Of a stretch of DNA of 64,000 nucleotides, positions 21,487-33,345 are shown one piece after another (the stretch's first letter is position 1; each line of letters opens with the position of its first letter). Origin of the DNA: Przewalskia tangutica (lineage: Eukaryota; Streptophyta; Magnoliopsida; Solanales; Solanaceae); NCBI GenBank assembly GCA_029844215.1, contig JAQGDG010000159.1, positions 1 through 64,000 on the forward strand, given 5' to 3'. The position numbers were made by a program, and so were the translations under genes. The notes below the pieces were generated by a model that did not search any database, was not told where the DNA came from, and saw only the letters and a program-made list of their open reading frames with translations.

Positions 21487-23867
21487 TGTTATACCCGTAT
21501 TTACGGAGTATGTGCGTGAGGCGTGCGTCTGAAAGTGTAACCTTAAAGTTTAGGCCTAGGGCGTTTTTGGGCACAACCACACAAGAATCGTTTCCGGCGA
21601 AGCGTTTTACGACTCGCGAAGGGTAAATTCGGCTATGTCATTTCTAATTTTGCGGATTTTTAGGCGGCGGAACCACTTTGACCAGCGAGAGGGTGACACT
21701 TGTCACCTCGAGTGGGCTGGCAAGTGGCCTTTGCCTTGGGCGGTTGTGAGGCTTTGGGGCTTAGAACATGGACCTTTGTTTGTGGAGTGATTTGAGGAGT
21801 AGGTTAGGGGGCACTTGGGCAAATCTTGGCCTCACTTGCCCCCAGCAGCTGATCTTGGCCATTGGTTGGCCGTGTCTTAGCTATAAATACCCCTCTCTTT
21901 GAAGACTTATTCATCACAAATTTCCAAGTCTAAATTCTCCTTCCCCCTTGTGAGCCATCGTCCTAAGCCTCATCCCACTTTGAAGCCTTGGCGAATACCC
22001 CCATTTTTGAAGCCTTGGCGAATACCCCACTAGCCTGGAAACACTACCCCCTCCTTGGTAGAAAAGTTGTCTTCTAGTATTGTTATAATGCCCAAAATAC
22101 CTAGCCCATATCCCTTGGTCCTTAATAGAAGTTGTGAAGAACCCAAGGTTTCTTAGACTAAACCTTGCTCAGTAGCGACTTTTCTAGGATATTATTGGAC
22201 TTCTTGAGGTAACAAATCCTAACCCTCTTTTGAATAAGAGAACACTTCTTTGTTGTAGTATTAGAATAAGTATTAAATACTTGAAGAATATCACGAGAAT
22301 AGAATTGAGCTATTACTACTGTAGAAGGGTTTAAAGAAGAATAATCAAAGTACTTGCATGGAATTTGTTTTCTGATGAACTTATATAGCTCATGGGTAGG
22401 AAGTCTTGACTTTCCGTAGAATTGTGAACCCTCTGTTTAGAATGACCTTGAGTAGTCTTTGATAGATGTCGTGACTATTATGGTGACTCTGCGCGACATA
22501 TTGACTTGGCGGTGGTTTTATTTGAGAAGGTATGTGATTCTTCCTAAGCATGATATTTTACAATATATATAGTCGGTAGAAGTACATGTGTTAGCGAATA
22601 ATAACTACGGCAATGTCTTTGACTTAAGCTGAATAACACTTACGGCAATGCCTGGCTTAAGCTGAATAATAACGTTACGAATGCATTTCAAAGAATCTTT
22701 GAATCATTTTTATGAAGAGAACTAATTGGTTTTAAGCGAAGCTTAAGAGTTATACTAGCCTTATGGGAAGTTAAGTATAACGGCTTAAGATTTATAAAAG
22801 AAGCAGTTTGCCTATGTGTTTATATGGACTTATATTGAATTGTGAAAAGAATAATAAGATGGTTTGATAAGTAGACATGATATGATGCTATGTGTGTTAG
22901 TATCTTGTAGCGTTTGTATAAGAAAGTGTCCTTGTTGTGCTTATGTTGTTTAAAGATAGCTGTTATGTTAGTGTACTATCACTCGCCTCTTGAGATATTC
23001 TGGGAGGTTAGTGCCTCCGTCTGCGGGGTAGACTCGGTGATGCAGGACCGTGATTGAGAATACCTCATGCGGGTCGAGGGGCCTATGCGGGCTCACGAGT
23101 TCGAGGTTAGTATGCGGGGTTATGCCTGCATGCGATGCATGTGGCCGTGCGGACAGCGAGTCGGGGCGATGCGAGGAGTAGCTACCCTCGATGCGGGGTT
23201 ATACCTCATGCGGGCCCGTGAGTGGCCTATGCGGACTCGGGAGTCTGATTAGGCTTGCGAGAATGATGATGTGGGCGAGTGGCCTGTTTCGATCATTCGC
23301 GGCCTAGACAAGACCTATTCTGATTACCTATTGTTGCTCTTGTTTGTGATGTGGCACTATGTGCGGTTTACTTGGTTGTTTCAAACATATTTGTAAACTG
23401 TTTTTAAAAATGATATGCTTTCCTTTCAGTACTTTCTGATTTCACATACTTAGTACTGTTGTCTTGACCTCCTTGAGCTGCGTTCATCAGCGGTAAGAGG
23501 CAGCAGTGCTAGATCCACATTCCTAGGATCTCTACGTTGGTGTCAGGAGCTCCATCCTTTCCGGAGGCTCTACTTTTGAGTATGATCTCCCTGTTGTAGA
23601 TAGTTTTATGCAGATCGAGTATGGCGGGGCCACTGTCGCCATAGTTATATATTTCCTTAAGTGCAGTAGTCTGTTATGCGATGTCGGATGTAGCTTGCTA
23701 AACCATGTTTTTATATATATGCAGAAAGCGTGTTTTCTCACTTAAAGCGTGTCTATTTTATAAACTGTTTCATGTCTTGCTTTATATTTCCGCTGATTAC
23801 TCTGATGTATGACTACTTGGGTGCCCCGGTAAGGCACCAGTCACGGGCCCCGGAATGGGTCGTGACA
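21487..23867 (+). repeat. 3' LTR of A-2
   Basis: 2381 bp, TGTTATACCCG to GTGACA. Hairpins: AGATCC/GGATCT (23511-23516/23526-23531), GAGCTCC/GGAGGCTC (23547-23553/23563-23570), ATGGCG/CGCCAT (23621-23626/23637-23642), GGTGCC/GGCACC (23820-23825/23833-23838). TATAAATA at 21882-21889; tandem array about 23020-23255. Confidence 0.93.
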
Positions 23868-24162
23868 ATAACGCCTTTATGGGAAGTTGGTTATAACGGC
23901 TTTTATGGAAGGTTAAGAGAATGGTTTTCTCTAATAAGTAATAAAAGAATTAACTTGTGTTAAGGAAGGGCAAATTGTTTTAAAGGTACCAATTGCTTAA
24001 GGTTGTTAATAAAGAAGTCACTTGATTTAGAAGCCGATAATTGTATTTCTAAAAAGGTATTGTGACTTGTCTTGAAATGGTGGATAGGACTTGATACTAC
24101 GGTGGTTAGTATCGGGGAAGTTTTATTTGGAAAGGAGTCTTTTGAAAAGAATGTACGTACGT

Positions 24163-24345
24163 AGTACTTTGGCTTGTTAAATGAGAATTATTTTATTTGT
24201 GCCTTGATTAGTACTTTGGCTTGATTAATTGAGAATTAGTCTAAGTGTGCCTTGATAAGTACTTTGGCTTGTTAAATGAGAATTATTCTATTTGTGCCTT
24301 GATAAGTACTTTGGCTTGTTAATTGAGAATTAGCCTATGTGTGCT
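24163..24345 (+). repeat. 47-bp tandem repeat, four units (B LTR)
   Basis: Units start at 24163, 24210, 24258 and 24305, each with AGTACTTTGGCTTG. Units 1 and 3 share GTTAAATGAGAATTATT, and units 2 and 4 share AATTGAGAATTAG, so the array is two copies of a 95-bp dimer. The 3' LTR has the same array at about 42716-42898. Confidence 0.9.
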
Positions 24346-24725
24346 GGTGATAGCCTTTGAGTGCAAGTATTATGTTTTATTACGTTGTTGCGACTCTCGG
24401 CGGGAGGGCATTTGTCTTGTTGTAAGTACTTGGACATCACAAGCGGTGATGTGGGATTCCACGGGTATGCTTAGATTAATTGTAGTACTTGGGTTAAATT
24501 CGGATTTTATAAAAAGACATGTTAGTGCCTTAGGTAAACTAAAATGAGAGTGTATATGAACAAGAATAGTAAGAAGTTAGGGATTTCTTAACTTGCTTAT
24601 ATATTGTATGATAAGCGGTAGTACTTATGATATGTGTGCTAGCGGATTTGTGCTAGTGGTATATTATTAGTTGGGGTCATTCCGGGTTTGTGGCATTGCA
24701 TATTTCCGTGGATTTGCTACCCACG

Positions 24726-24954
24726 ATGCGAGAATACCTCATGCGAGTCAGTAGGGCTTATGCGGGTGAAATAGTCGTGAGGCGGGTCCGACCTATGCGA
24801 GGAATACCTAAATGCGAGTCGTAAGGGCTTATGCGGTGAAATAGTCCCGTGCGAGGAATACCTCATGCGAGTCCGTAAGGGCTTATATGGGTGAAATAGT
24901 CCCGTGCGAGGAATGCCTCGTGCGGGTCCAGCGATCTATGCGGGTGAAATAGTC
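24726..24954 (+). repeat. ~60-bp tandem repeat, four units (B LTR)
   Basis: Units carry ATGCGAGGAATACCTCATGCG, a GGGCTTATGCGGGTGAAATAGTC-type block and a CCCGTGCGAG junction. Repeated in the 3' LTR at about 43275-43510. It occupies the same relative place as the GATGCGGGG array of the A LTR and looks distantly related. Confidence 0.85.
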
Positions 24955-25837
24955 CGGGAATAAGATTGCTTAATGATCTGTGCGGAGCGGATGGTCTGCT
25001 TTGATCGTGAGCTTTTCCTACTTTATATTGTAAGTATACCTATTTACTCTCATTGTTAGTAAGGCCTGATATGCATTAATTGAGTTATCATACATGTCTC
25101 GATTTACGCTTGATATTAGTGTGACTTAATCGCGTGCAGTTAGGCGGGTAGTAAATGTGCCCTCCTTTAAGGGCGGATTATACGTATGAAAGATAAGTAG
25201 GTTATATAGAAATGAACTTAATGATTTTCCTAATCATGTGCGTAAGAATGTGGTTATAACCTTTATGGAAAATGGGAAAAGATATTGATGTGAAATTAAG
25301 TTCATAAGTGGTAATGACACGGCAGGATCTGGTATGTACTTTTTATACTTGTCCTTGTCATTCTTTTGTACAATTATGATTTGTTTCTTGTCGTTATACA
25401 TTCCATATTAAATTTTTGTTATGCGACCCGCCGAAGTGCGTTAAATGCCGCGAGTTTAGGTACCAGGTTGGTGATCCTTGCTCTTAGGATCTCGGTTGAT
25501 TTATGGGAAAAAGCTCCATTTGCTCGGAGGCTTATCCGCAGTATGCAGTTTTCCTGAGGTGGTAAATTCATGTATTATTAGGTATGGCGGAGCCCTGTCC
25601 CGCCAGTTGTTATGTTAAAAACTCTTAAGTGCAGTCACATGTGTGGGTCGGTTTGTAAAGAAAGGAGAGCAAGCTGCTTGGTTGTATATATTATGTCGGA
25701 AGGTAGCTCTATCGGCTAACTTTGTTATTTTATACATTGTTTATTTTAAAGTTTCTTGTATATTCCGCTGATTTTCTCGATGTATACATAAGGGTGCCCA
25801 GGTAGGGCACCGTCGCGAGCTTGGGTCGGTCGTGACA

Positions 25838-26396
25838 AAAGTGGTATCGAAGCGATTAGTCCTCGGAAAATGTCTGGGCCGTGTCTAGTAAGTCTTGATT
25901 ATCGGTGTGTTGTGCACCACGTCTATAATCGGGAGGTGCGAGACATTTAGGATTGGTTTCCATTTTCTCACTCTGAGATCGTGCGATAGAATGTGTTGTT
26001 AGGGTCGTCTCTCCTAACGAGTTATGTTGAATGCAATTTCTGAGAAAGCGTGATGACCGAAGGATTATGGATTGCGTATCGGGTTGGTAATGATTGTAGT
26101 ATAGTTGGTATTGTGATATACGTCTATACGAAGTTATGTCACAGTCGGGCAGCGTGTTGCCTAGAATGATTTTAGATTACGAGGAATTGGTAAAGACTAA
26201 CTAGATCTGGGAAGGTATGGAATAGTTAATGAATCTTCGCGAGGTTTTGTGTTTTATTTCGAGATAATTGGGAAAGGATGAGGTCATGCGATAGGGTGGT
26301 GAACCGCCAGAAGCCATGTTAAGGAACTAACGAGAATGTCATGTAAGCAGTTAAGCGTGGTAGGCTTAAGAAAATTATGCGGATGAAGTCAGTATA
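25838..26396 (+). other. B-1 internal region, piece 1: PBS and leader, non-coding
   Basis: TGGTATCGAAGC (25842-25853) is the PBS. The next 180 bp follow the A leader (GTCTTGATTATCGGTGTGTT, GTGCAC at 25912-25917, TTTAGGATTGGTTTCCAT). A homologue of the gag ATG is not seen. From about 26040 the sequence is unrelated to A as far as I can see and has only short frames. It ends at the A-3 insertion, with GTATA (26392-26396) as its target duplication. Confidence 0.8.
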
Positions 26397-28790
26397 TGTT
26401 ATACCAGTATTTCGGTATATGCGTGAGGAATCGTCTGAAAATCTTGCCTTAAAGATAAGCCTTGGGCGTTTTATTTTGTACCTGACTCACAAAAGAATCG
26501 TTTTAAATGAAGCGTTTCCTGACTTTAGTAAGAGTAAATTCCGGCTATGCCATTTCTTATTTTGCGGATTTTTAGAGGCGAAACATTTTGGACCAAGCGG
26601 GAGGGCAACAGCACCTCCATTGATGGACTTGAATCATCCATGGGCGAAATTGGAGAGCGAGGCACGTTTTGTGCCTTGTGCGCAAGTCAGTTGGTAGGAT
26701 ATTTGTGTTTAGTTAATCCTCACCTACACTTGCCTTGCACTTGTCTTCATCTTGGCCATTGGTTGGCGAGGCTTGACCTATAAATACCCCCAGAGATGAA
26801 GAGTTCTTCGTCCACAAATCTTCAAGTCTTGAAAAATCCTCTCCTCTCACTTTGTAGTCTTCTCGTCCAAAACACCTCCCTCCTTGTGAAGGCCTTGGCG
26901 AATACCCCCCCTCTCTGGCCTAGTAGTTTGGCGGGGCCACTGCCTAGCCAAAAATCTACCCCATAAGCGGTAGAAAAGTTACCTTGTATCGTTATAATGC
27001 CCAAAATACCTAGCCCAAATACCTTAGTACTTAGTAGAAGTTGTGAAGAACTTCTAAGGTTCTTGGAGCATACAACTTAGAGCAAAACCTTGCTCGGTAG
27101 CGACTTTTCTAGGATATTATTGGGCTTACCGAGGTAACTAATCCTAACCCTCTTTTGAATTAGAAAATATATCTTTGTTGTAGTATAAGGATAAGTATAA
27201 ATACTTAGAAGTATATCACGAATAGAATTGAGCATTATCACGATAGAAGGGTTTAAAGAAGAATAATTGAGCTGTACTTACATGGGATTTGTTTCACGAT
27301 GAACTTATATAGCTCACGGGTAGGAAGTCTTTGCCCGACTTTCAGTAGAATTGTGAACCCTCTGTTTAGAATGACCTTGAGTAGTCTTTGATAGATATCT
27401 GTGACCATTATAGGGTGACTCTGCGTAGCGACATATTGACTTGGCGGTGGTTTTATTTGAGAAGGTATGTGATTCTTCCTAAAGCATGATATTTTATAAT
27501 ATATATATAGTGACGGTGAGGCGTACATGTGTTAAGCGAATAATAACTACGGCAATGTCTTTGACTTAAGCTGAATAACATACTGCAGCGATGCCTGGCT
27601 TAAGCTGAATAATAAAGATCTGAAAGCATTTCAAAGAATCTTGAATCATTTTAAAGAAGAACTAATTGGTTTTAAAGCGAAGCTTAAGAGTTATGCTAGC
27701 TTTATGGGAAGTTAAGTATAACCACTTAAGATTGATAAAAGAAACAAGTTTGCCTATGTGTTTATAACGGACTTATATTGTGAAAGAATAATAAGATGGT
27801 TTGATAAGTAGACATGATATGATGCTATGTGTGTTAGTCTCTTGTAACGTTTGTATAGGTGAGTATCCTTATTGTGCTTATGTTGTTTAAAGATAAGTTG
27901 TTATGTTAGTATCTTATCGCTCGCTCTTGAGATGATCACAGGGGTTAAGCGCCTCCGTCTGGGGTAGACTTCGAGTGATGCAGGACCGTGATTCGAGAAT
28001 ACCTCATGCGGGTCGAGGGCCTATGCGGGCTCTGAGAGTTCGAGTTAGTATGCGGGGTTATGCCTCATGCGATGCATGTGGCCATGCGGACAGCGAGTCG
28101 GGGCGATGCAGAGTAGCTACCCTCGATGCGGGGTTATACCTCATGCGGGCCCGTGAGTGGCCTATGCGGACTCGGGAGTCGAGTTAGGCTTGCGAGAATG
28201 ATGATGAGGCGAGTGGCCTGTTTGATCATTCGCGGCCTAGACAAGACTCATTCTGATTACTATTGTTGCTCTTGTTTGTGATGTGGCACTATATGCGGTT
28301 TCCTTGGTTGTTTCACACATATTTGTATGGCGGTTTTAAAAATGATATGTTTTCATTTAAGTACTTTCTGATTTCGCATACTTAGTACTGTTATCTTGAC
28401 CTCCTTGAGGGCTGCGTTCATCTGCGCGGTAAGGGCAAGCGGTGCTAGATCGCGTCTTAGGATCTCGCGTTGGTGTCGGGAGCTCCGTCTCTTAGGAGGC
28501 TCTACTTTTGGTATGATCTCCTGTTGTAGATAGTTTATGCTGATCGGTATGGCGGGAACCTGTCGCCATAGTTATATATTTCCTTAGAAGTGCATGTAGT
28601 CATGTTATGCGATTCGGATGTAGCTTTGAACTATGATTATATATATATGCGAAAGCGTGTTTTCTCACATAAAGCGTGTCTTATTTTTATAAAGCTGTTT
28701 CATGTCTTGTTTTATATTTCGCTGATTTCTCGATGTATGACTACTTGGGTGCCGGTGAGGCACGATCCACGAGCCGAGGCAGTCGTGACA
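26397..28790 (+). repeat. 5' LTR of A-3
   Basis: Starts TGTTATACCAG, ends GTGACA. TATAAATA at 26779-26786, followed by the GATGAAGAGTTCTTCGTC palindrome with one mismatch (26795-26812). Tandem array about 27955-28190. Closer to A-1 than to A-2 in the promoter-proximal part. Confidence 0.92.
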
Positions 28791-28794
28791 AAAG

Positions 28795-28806
28795 TAGTAT
28801 CGAAGC
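28795..28806 (+). other. Primer binding site of A-3
   Basis: TAGTATCGAAGC, four bases after the LTR, in the position and with most bases of TGGTATCAGAGC. GTGCAC follows at 28868-28873 in the shared leader. Confidence 0.72.
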
Positions 28807-28997
28807 GATTAATCCTCGGAAAGTGTCTACGAACCGTATCTAGTAGAGTCTTGATTATCGGTGTGTTGTGCACCACACCAATAATCGAGGAGGCTATAGG
28901 ATATTTAGGATTGGTTTCCATTCTTCTCATTACGAGATCGTGCTTTAGAGGCATGTTATAGGTTGGACCCCTCTAACGTATTCCTTTCTATGTGATT

Positions 28998-30295
28998 ATG
29001 CCTCGCGTAAAGCAACCGGGCGAGAAGGGCAAAGCGGCCGAGGAGGCTGCTAGCGAGACACCCAGTCACGAGGGCTCGGGCCAGTCTATACGAGGCAGCG
29101 AGTTCTATGGCGCCGCCCGGCCCAACCTGAGACCACGGTACCCGCCTCTGTCCCGCGGCTGGGGCGGAGAGTTAGGAGTACAAGGAGATGGCCCGACTTT
29201 TAGCTAAAGTTGTGGCCCGATATGAGAGAGAGATTGGATCACGGCGGTTCGATTCCAGCTCGGCTCGATCGCGCCGTGGTACACCCGAGGCGAATAGTTT
29301 GAGGCTACGAGATTTCTTGAGTTGTAGCCGCGGAGTTTTATGGGTCGGCGGGAGGATGATCGCGAGGAGTTCATCCGTCGACTTGAAGGATTTTGAGAGT
29401 GATCGGGCGTCGGAGACCGGTCGTGATCTTTGGTTCACATAAATTTGCGTGATACCACGATCGATTGGTTTGATTCGTGGGAGTTATCGGGAGAGCCGCG
29501 CGTCCCGGTGCTTGGGATGAGTTCTCGGAGGCTTTCTCACTCACTTCTTGCCTCGCGGATGAGAGGCGCGGGTGATAGATTTTTCTTTGCTTGAGGCGAG
29601 AGAGGACGCCTTGTCGGGAGTACAATGTCGAGTTTGATTCATTGGCTCGATATGTCCCGGCATTAGTAGCGGATATGGAGGATAGGGTACACGCCATGTC
29701 ACGAGCTGAAGCGACTATATGGCGAGTCATGTGCGGGGTTTCTCTCGGCCGGTATGGACATTACCCGCATGCGAGCTCACGCCCTTGGATGCGAGGCGCG
29801 AAGGTCGGCGAGTGGGCGAGCAGCGAGAAGAAGGCGGGGCGGGAGGGTCTTACGGTGGTTATCGTGGTGGCGGCCTCGGCGATCTGGGTCGCACCACGGC
29901 CCGGCTCGAGCACTCACCGCACCGTCCGGCCTGGCGAGTTTTGGCGGACCGGGCGGGGCTTGGGCGTCGAGTAGCGAGTGCGGCGATCGGGACCACCCGG
30001 TGTGGCCGTCACGGTAGATCCCATTCACGGGAAGTGTGGTACTACTTATGGATCTTATTCTGATTGTGGCCGGCGGTCACTTTGCGGGCATCCGGCCGGC
30101 GTGGCGGTGGTAGAGCTCGGCCGAGTTACGTGGCGGCTTCATCATCTCCTCTGATTACTCGCCCGGGCGGGGTGCTCGTGGGTCAGCAGTCGCGGCGAGG
30201 TCGTGGCTCGGTCGATTCTAGCGGTCCTCGAAGCGCATTTATGCTGTCCGGTAAGCGGGATCGGGAGGCCTCACGATGTCGTCACGGTACCACTA
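28998..30295 (+). pseudogene. gag of A-3, frameshifted
   Basis: ATG at 28998 starts MPRVKQPG. The first segment (28992-29207) stays open through the basic and proline/arginine-rich N-terminus. A Retrotrans_gag-like middle is near 29460-29560, a knuckle region with RYGHYRMR-like sequence near 29729-29785, and the SYGGYRGGGLGDLG tail near 29850-29890. This is the most readable gag here and the best one for family classification. Confidence 0.86.
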
Positions 30296-30560
30296 TCGGT
30301 TACGAGTTTGATGTTTATGCCTTGATAGATCCGGGTTCTACTCTGTCCTATATATCTCCCCTTGTTGCTAGTAGGATAGGGATAGAGTCTGAGTCCATAG
30401 ACCCTTTCGAGGTAGCTACGCCAGTGGGTGATTCGGTGGTAGCTCGGCGGGTATACAGAGCTTGTCCTGTGACCATTTACGATCGTCGGACCACTGGCGA
30501 CTTGATAGATTTGGAGATGATTGACTTGGCGTGATTATGGGGATGGATTGGCTAGCTTCT
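30296..30560 (+). pseudogene. Protease of A-3 (intact core)
   Basis: An open segment through 30534 reads VYALIDPGSTLSYI, PLVASRIGIESESIDPF, ATPVGDSVVARRVYRACPV and LIDLEMID, so the retropepsin core including catalytic DPGST is unbroken. The expected GMDWL follows at about 30534-30554 after a single frame break. It would process Gag-Pol. Confidence 0.9.
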
Positions 30561-31640
30561 TGCTATGCCAATGTAGGCTGAGAGAGAGTAAATGCGGTTC
30601 CGATTTCGGAAGGGCCGGTTGTTGAGTGGGAGAGCACGCGGTATCGTAGGGTAGGTTTATTTCCTACCTCGAGGCTAGGAAGATGGTGCGAAGGGTATAT
30701 CTACCATCTAGTTCGAGTGTTTGATCACGAAATGCGGTGCAGATTTTGATCGATTCCGTAGTCGTGAGTTCCCAGGCGTGTTCCCGGATGACCTCGGGTA
30801 TCCCTCACGAGAGGAGATTGAGTTTTGTATTGACATATTGCGGATACTCGGCCTATTTCCATTCCGCCATCTGAGAATGGCTTTGCCGAGTTGAGAGAGT
30901 GAAGGATCGGCTTAGGGATTTGCTAGAGAAGGGCTTCATTAGGCCAGTGTTTCTCCACAGAAGCGCCGGTATTGTTCGTGAAGAAGAAGGGCGGGGCCAG
31001 CTGCATGTGTGTTGATTCTGAGCGGTGAACAAGGTGACCATTAAACAGATACCCTCCCGGGATTGATGATTTGTTCGACGATTGCGAGTGCGAGATGTTT
31101 CTCAAGATTGATCTGCGATCGGGCTATCATCAGTGCGAGTCGAGAGAGGTGGATGTCCCTGGGTGCATTCGGACCGTCACGGGCATTATGAGTTGGTCAT
31201 GTCTTTTGGGTTGACCAATGCTCGTGTATTCATGGATTTGATGAGCGAGTGTTCAAACCATTTTGGACACGTTTGTGATAGTGTTCATTGATGATATCTT
31301 GGTTTATTCTCGCTCAGAGCGAGGCATGCGGAGCATTTGAGGCTATCTTGTGATTCTCGAGACCAGCGATTTATGCGCCAAGTTTTCCAAATGTGAGTTT
31401 TGGTTGACTTGATGGCGTTTCTTGGGCATATTAGCCGAGTGATGGCATTCGAGTTGTCGGCGAATCGGCGATCGAGGACTTGGCGAGACCTCTACTCAAA
31501 CGAGAGGTTCGCGATTTACGGGCCTTGCGAGTTATTGCTCGGTTCGTGGAGAAGTTTGCTTCTATCTACGCACCATTGACTAGGTGACTCGAAGCGGCCA
31601 AGTTTGATGGACTGATGCTTGTGGCGGGGTTTCGATTCTT
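30561..31640 (+). pseudogene. Reverse transcriptase and connection of A-3
   Basis: Blocks: GRFISYLEARKMV-like (about 30650-30690), EIEFCID (about 30815-30835), VNKVTIK (about 31025-31045), LRSGYHQ (about 31112-31132), FIDDILVYS (31284-31310), AKFSKCEFWL (about 31377-31407) and a RFVEKFASI-like connection (about 31540-31570). Catalytic aspartates are retained. Frame breaks occur in most intervals. Confidence 0.89.
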
Positions 31641-31649
31641 GAAAGAGGC

Positions 31650-32020
31650 GGCAGCCGCGTTCTTACTCTTCGGAGGTCGGATGGTTATATGGCGTGTATT
31701 GTGATCGTCGAGCATCGGGTTGGGATGTATTGATGCGGCATGGCGGGGTTATAGCATATGCATCCCGGTGAAGAAACACGGAGGAACTACCCGCGTGATT
31801 TGGAGTTAGCGGTAGTGATTCACGCTTTGAAGATCTGGAGGAACTATTTGTATGGGGTTCACGTGGATATTTATCTGCACCACAAGAGCCTCGGTATATC
31901 TTGACGGAGGAGGTGAACTTCGGCGAGAGCGGTGGTTAGAGTTGCTTAAGGATTACGATGTTGATATCCTATACCACGGGAAGGCGATATTGTGGCGTAT
32001 GCTCTTAGTCGTAGGTCGAT
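31650..32020 (+). pseudogene. RNase H of A-3
   Basis: YCD (31697-31705), LELA..IHALK (about 31800-31835), a damaged FTDH position (reads IYLHHKS near 31868-31890) and an ALSR end (near 32000-32015). The third acidic residue is lost as read, unlike in A-1 and A-2. Confidence 0.83.
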
Positions 32021-32319
32021 GGGGAGCCTATCGGATGTGCAGCTAGAGAGGAGGACATGGTTCGTGATTTGCATCGGTTAGCGAGCCTTGGTGTCCGTTT
32101 GATTGATTACGATAGCGGTGGGGTTAGAGTTCGTGAGGTTGCGAGTCTTCCGTCGTCGAGAGGTGAAGAGCAACGATTCGAGGATCGGCTTTGATTCGAT
32201 ATCGTGATCTGACTCTTCGTGAGGCAAGGGTCCTTTTGAGTAGCACGATGGGGTGCTAAGGTTTGGCGGTTGTGTGTTCGGATGTTTGAGACTTGATGCG
32301 AGTTCTTGGGAAGCACCTG

Positions 32320-33345
32320 CGCGCGTTACTCTATCCATCGGGTCGACCAAGATGTACCACGACCTTAGATCGTGTATTGGTGGGATGGCTTGAAGAGGGC
32401 GTTGCGAGTTCGTAGCTCGGTGCGTGTTGTCGGCGGTGAAGGTAGAGCACGAGGCACGGTGGTTTATTCTGAGCGATTGAGATCGACACGGAAGTGGGAG
32501 GTAATCAACATGGACTTCATCGCGGGATTACCTCGCACTTTCGGAGAGACATGATTCTATATGGGTTATAAATCGGCGGTGGTGAAATCAGCCCACTTTC
32601 TTCCGTCGGGATGACTTTTTCGTGAGGATTATGCGGACTTTACATCAGAGATCGTCGGTGCATGGAGTCCCTACCGATCATATCGAGCGAGGCGATTCTG
32701 GCTAACTTCAGAGGTCCTTCGAGAGGTTTAGGGGCGGTGAGCACAATCGCATTTCATCCACGTACAGACGGGCGAAGCGCACTATCCGGACTCGAGGATA
32801 TGCTGCGAGCTTTGTGTTATTGACTTCAGTGGTAGTTGGGAGGATCATTTGCCTCTAGTTGAGTTCGCTTATAATAATAGCTACCACTCGTATTCGGATG
32901 GTGCCTTATGAGGCCTTGTATGGGAGGAAGTGCGGTCGCCTATAGGTTGGTTCGATGTGGGCGGCGCTAGTGGGACCAGATTTGAGTCAGACGATGGATA
33001 AGGTGAAACTTATCAAGGCGGCTATTGGACTCGAGTCGGCAATCGTATCTGAATCATCGTCGTCGACATCTTGAGTTCGAGGTTCATGATTGGGTTTTCC
33101 TAAAGGTGTCACCCATGAAGGGTGTGATGAGATTCGGGAAGAAGGAAGCTCGGCCCAAGGTACATTGGGCGTTTAGTTGTCGCGTGGTAGGCAAGGTTGC
33201 TACGAGTTGAATCTGCCGTCCGATCACGGAGCGGTGCATCGGTGTTTCACGTATCTATCTTTGAGAGATGTATCGGGATCCATCTAAGGTGCACCGATTG
33301 GCGATGTCGGTGACCAGGGTTATCGTATGAGGAGATTCCATGGCG
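32320..33345 (+). pseudogene. Integrase of A-3
   Basis: TKMYHDLRS and YWWDGLKRALR (about 32348-32410), KWEVINMDFI (about 32490-32522), SWEDHLPLVEFAYNNSYHS (about 32835-32890), PYEALYGRKCR (about 32902-32935), KGVMRFGKKEARPK (about 33118-33160) and FHVSIF (about 33245-33262). In contrast to A-2 the YEALYGR block is present. The region around the second Asp (about 32670-32700) is degraded. Confidence 0.88.

Larger units (their letters stand above)
14338..23867 (+). mobile_element. A-2: complete chromovirus inserted in the B-1 5' LTR
   Basis: LTRs are 14338-16700 (2363 bp) and 21487-23867 (2381 bp), internal region 16701-21486. ATAAC follows the 3' LTR (23868-23872), and the left flank reads ATAAGC (14332-14337), consistent with a 5-bp target duplication plus one read difference. 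Comparison with the empty site in the B-1 3' LTR (about 42420) confirms it. All pol domains are present but frameshifted; the integrase has a deletion. Confidence 0.93.
23868..25837 (+). repeat. 5' LTR of B-1, second half
   Basis: Continues the B LTR after A-2, beginning with the ATAAC target duplication, and matches 42420-44390. It holds a 47-bp tandem repeat (24163-24345), a 60-bp tandem repeat (24726-24954), and hairpins GATCCT/AGGATC (25473-25478/25486-25491), AAGCTCC/GGAGGCTT (25511-25517/25526-25533), TGGCGG/CCGCCA (25585-25590/25600-25605) and GGTGCCC/GGGCACC (25793-25799/25805-25811). Ends GTGACA. Confidence 0.92.

Noticed and set aside
24726..24954. Regularly spaced repeats looking like a CRISPR array
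   Set aside because: The whole unit repeats, including the supposed spacer; the units are diverged and lie inside an LTR that has a copy 19 kb away. No cas genes, and the window is plant DNA.
29371..29730. Long minus-strand frames opposite gag (also 1768-2298, 18588-19061 and 20015-20599)
   Set aside because: They are shadows of the GC-rich gag, RT and integrase regions; the plus strand carries the recognisable motifs, and the minus frames are not kept among the three A copies.
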